A DNA stretch of 6,577 nt from an uncultured Opitutia bacterium (lineage in GTDB: Bacteria > Verrucomicrobiota > Verrucomicrobiia > Opitutales > UBA953), in assembly GCA_903879465.1 (NCBI GenBank), contig CAIRLQ010000156.1, forward strand, positions 1 through 6,577, in the 5' to 3' direction. The notes beneath the pieces are model-generated. The model was not told the DNA's origin, ran no database searches, and worked only from the letters and a program-made list of their open reading frames with translations. Shown here one piece after another: positions 6,472 to 6,577 of this stretch. A program made the position numbers and the translations under genes. Position 1 is the stretch's first letter, and every line of letters begins with the position of its first letter.

Positions 6472-6577
6472 TTTTCCATTCCATTCGCTGGCGGATTTTG
6501 GCGTGGAACTTCGCTTTACTGGCGGCGACCGCCTCGATTTTACTCGTGGCATTCTATCGTCACGAGAAGCAGGCCCG
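6468..6577 (+). CDS. Sensor histidine kinase, N-terminal fragment (3'-partial)
   Basis: An ATG at 6468 overlaps the stop of the response regulator gene by four bases. It opens a frame of 36 codons that runs off the window. The visible residues begin MIFHSIRWRILAWNF and continue as a hydrophobic helix (about 10-29) ending in YRHEK. This is a typical cytoplasmic basic start plus first membrane span of an inner-membrane sensor kinase, similar to many kinases with an 'SIRWRI' opening. The DHp and ATP-binding domains lie beyond the window, so the identification rests on the opening motif, the overlap and the adjacent OmpR-type regulator. Confidence 0.82.
   Translation, partial: MIFHSIRWRILAWNFALLAATASILLVAFYRHEKQA

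Overview
The window is a compact stretch of bacterial chromosome. Seven genes all lie on the + strand with gaps of only about 44-78 bases, and the last pair overlaps by 4 bases. No RNA gene, insertion sequence, phage gene or CRISPR array was seen, and no gene-free stretch exceeds 100 bases. Base composition is moderately GC-rich, with metF visibly richer than its neighbours. The mix of genes (a CehA/McbA-type PHP metallohydrolase with beta-sandwich flanks, a DUF5009/HGSNAT-like membrane acetyltransferase, DUF983, and an LplT-like transporter beginning around FSDNALK) suggests a member of the Planctomycetes-Verrucomicrobia group, most likely Verrucomicrobiota. This is inferred from family distribution and was not tested by a search.

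Layout: (1) bases 1-1826, the 3' part of a PHP-domain metallohydrolase whose start lies outside the window; (2) 1885-3030, a polytopic acetyltransferase of the heparan-alpha-glucosaminide N-acetyltransferase type; (3) 3083-3487, a small DUF983 membrane protein with a zinc ribbon; (4) 3536-4414, metF, 5,10-methylenetetrahydrofolate reductase; (5) 4459-5715, an LplT-like MFS transporter; (6) 5794-6471, an OmpR/PhoB-type response regulator; (7) 6468 to the window end, the start of its partner sensor histidine kinase.

The last two genes are a translationally coupled two-component system. Genes 1-5 do not form an obvious single pathway. Genes 1 and 2 could both act on sugars or cell-surface material, metF is one-carbon/methionine housekeeping, and gene 5 probably moves lipids or small molecules across the inner membrane.

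The most notable non-coding observation is that four of the five gaps between non-overlapping genes carry an inverted repeat of 7-10 paired bases. Each begins 17-27 bases after the upstream stop codon, and each has a closely similar centre (CTGG, CTGG, CTTGG, CCTGG). None is followed by a clear T-tract. One of them buries the ribosome binding site of the DUF983 gene, and one overlaps a possible -35 box of the two-component system. They may be unusual 3'-end hairpins, translational control elements or copies of a small dispersed repeat. I do not see a defence system or other clearly new multi-gene system here.
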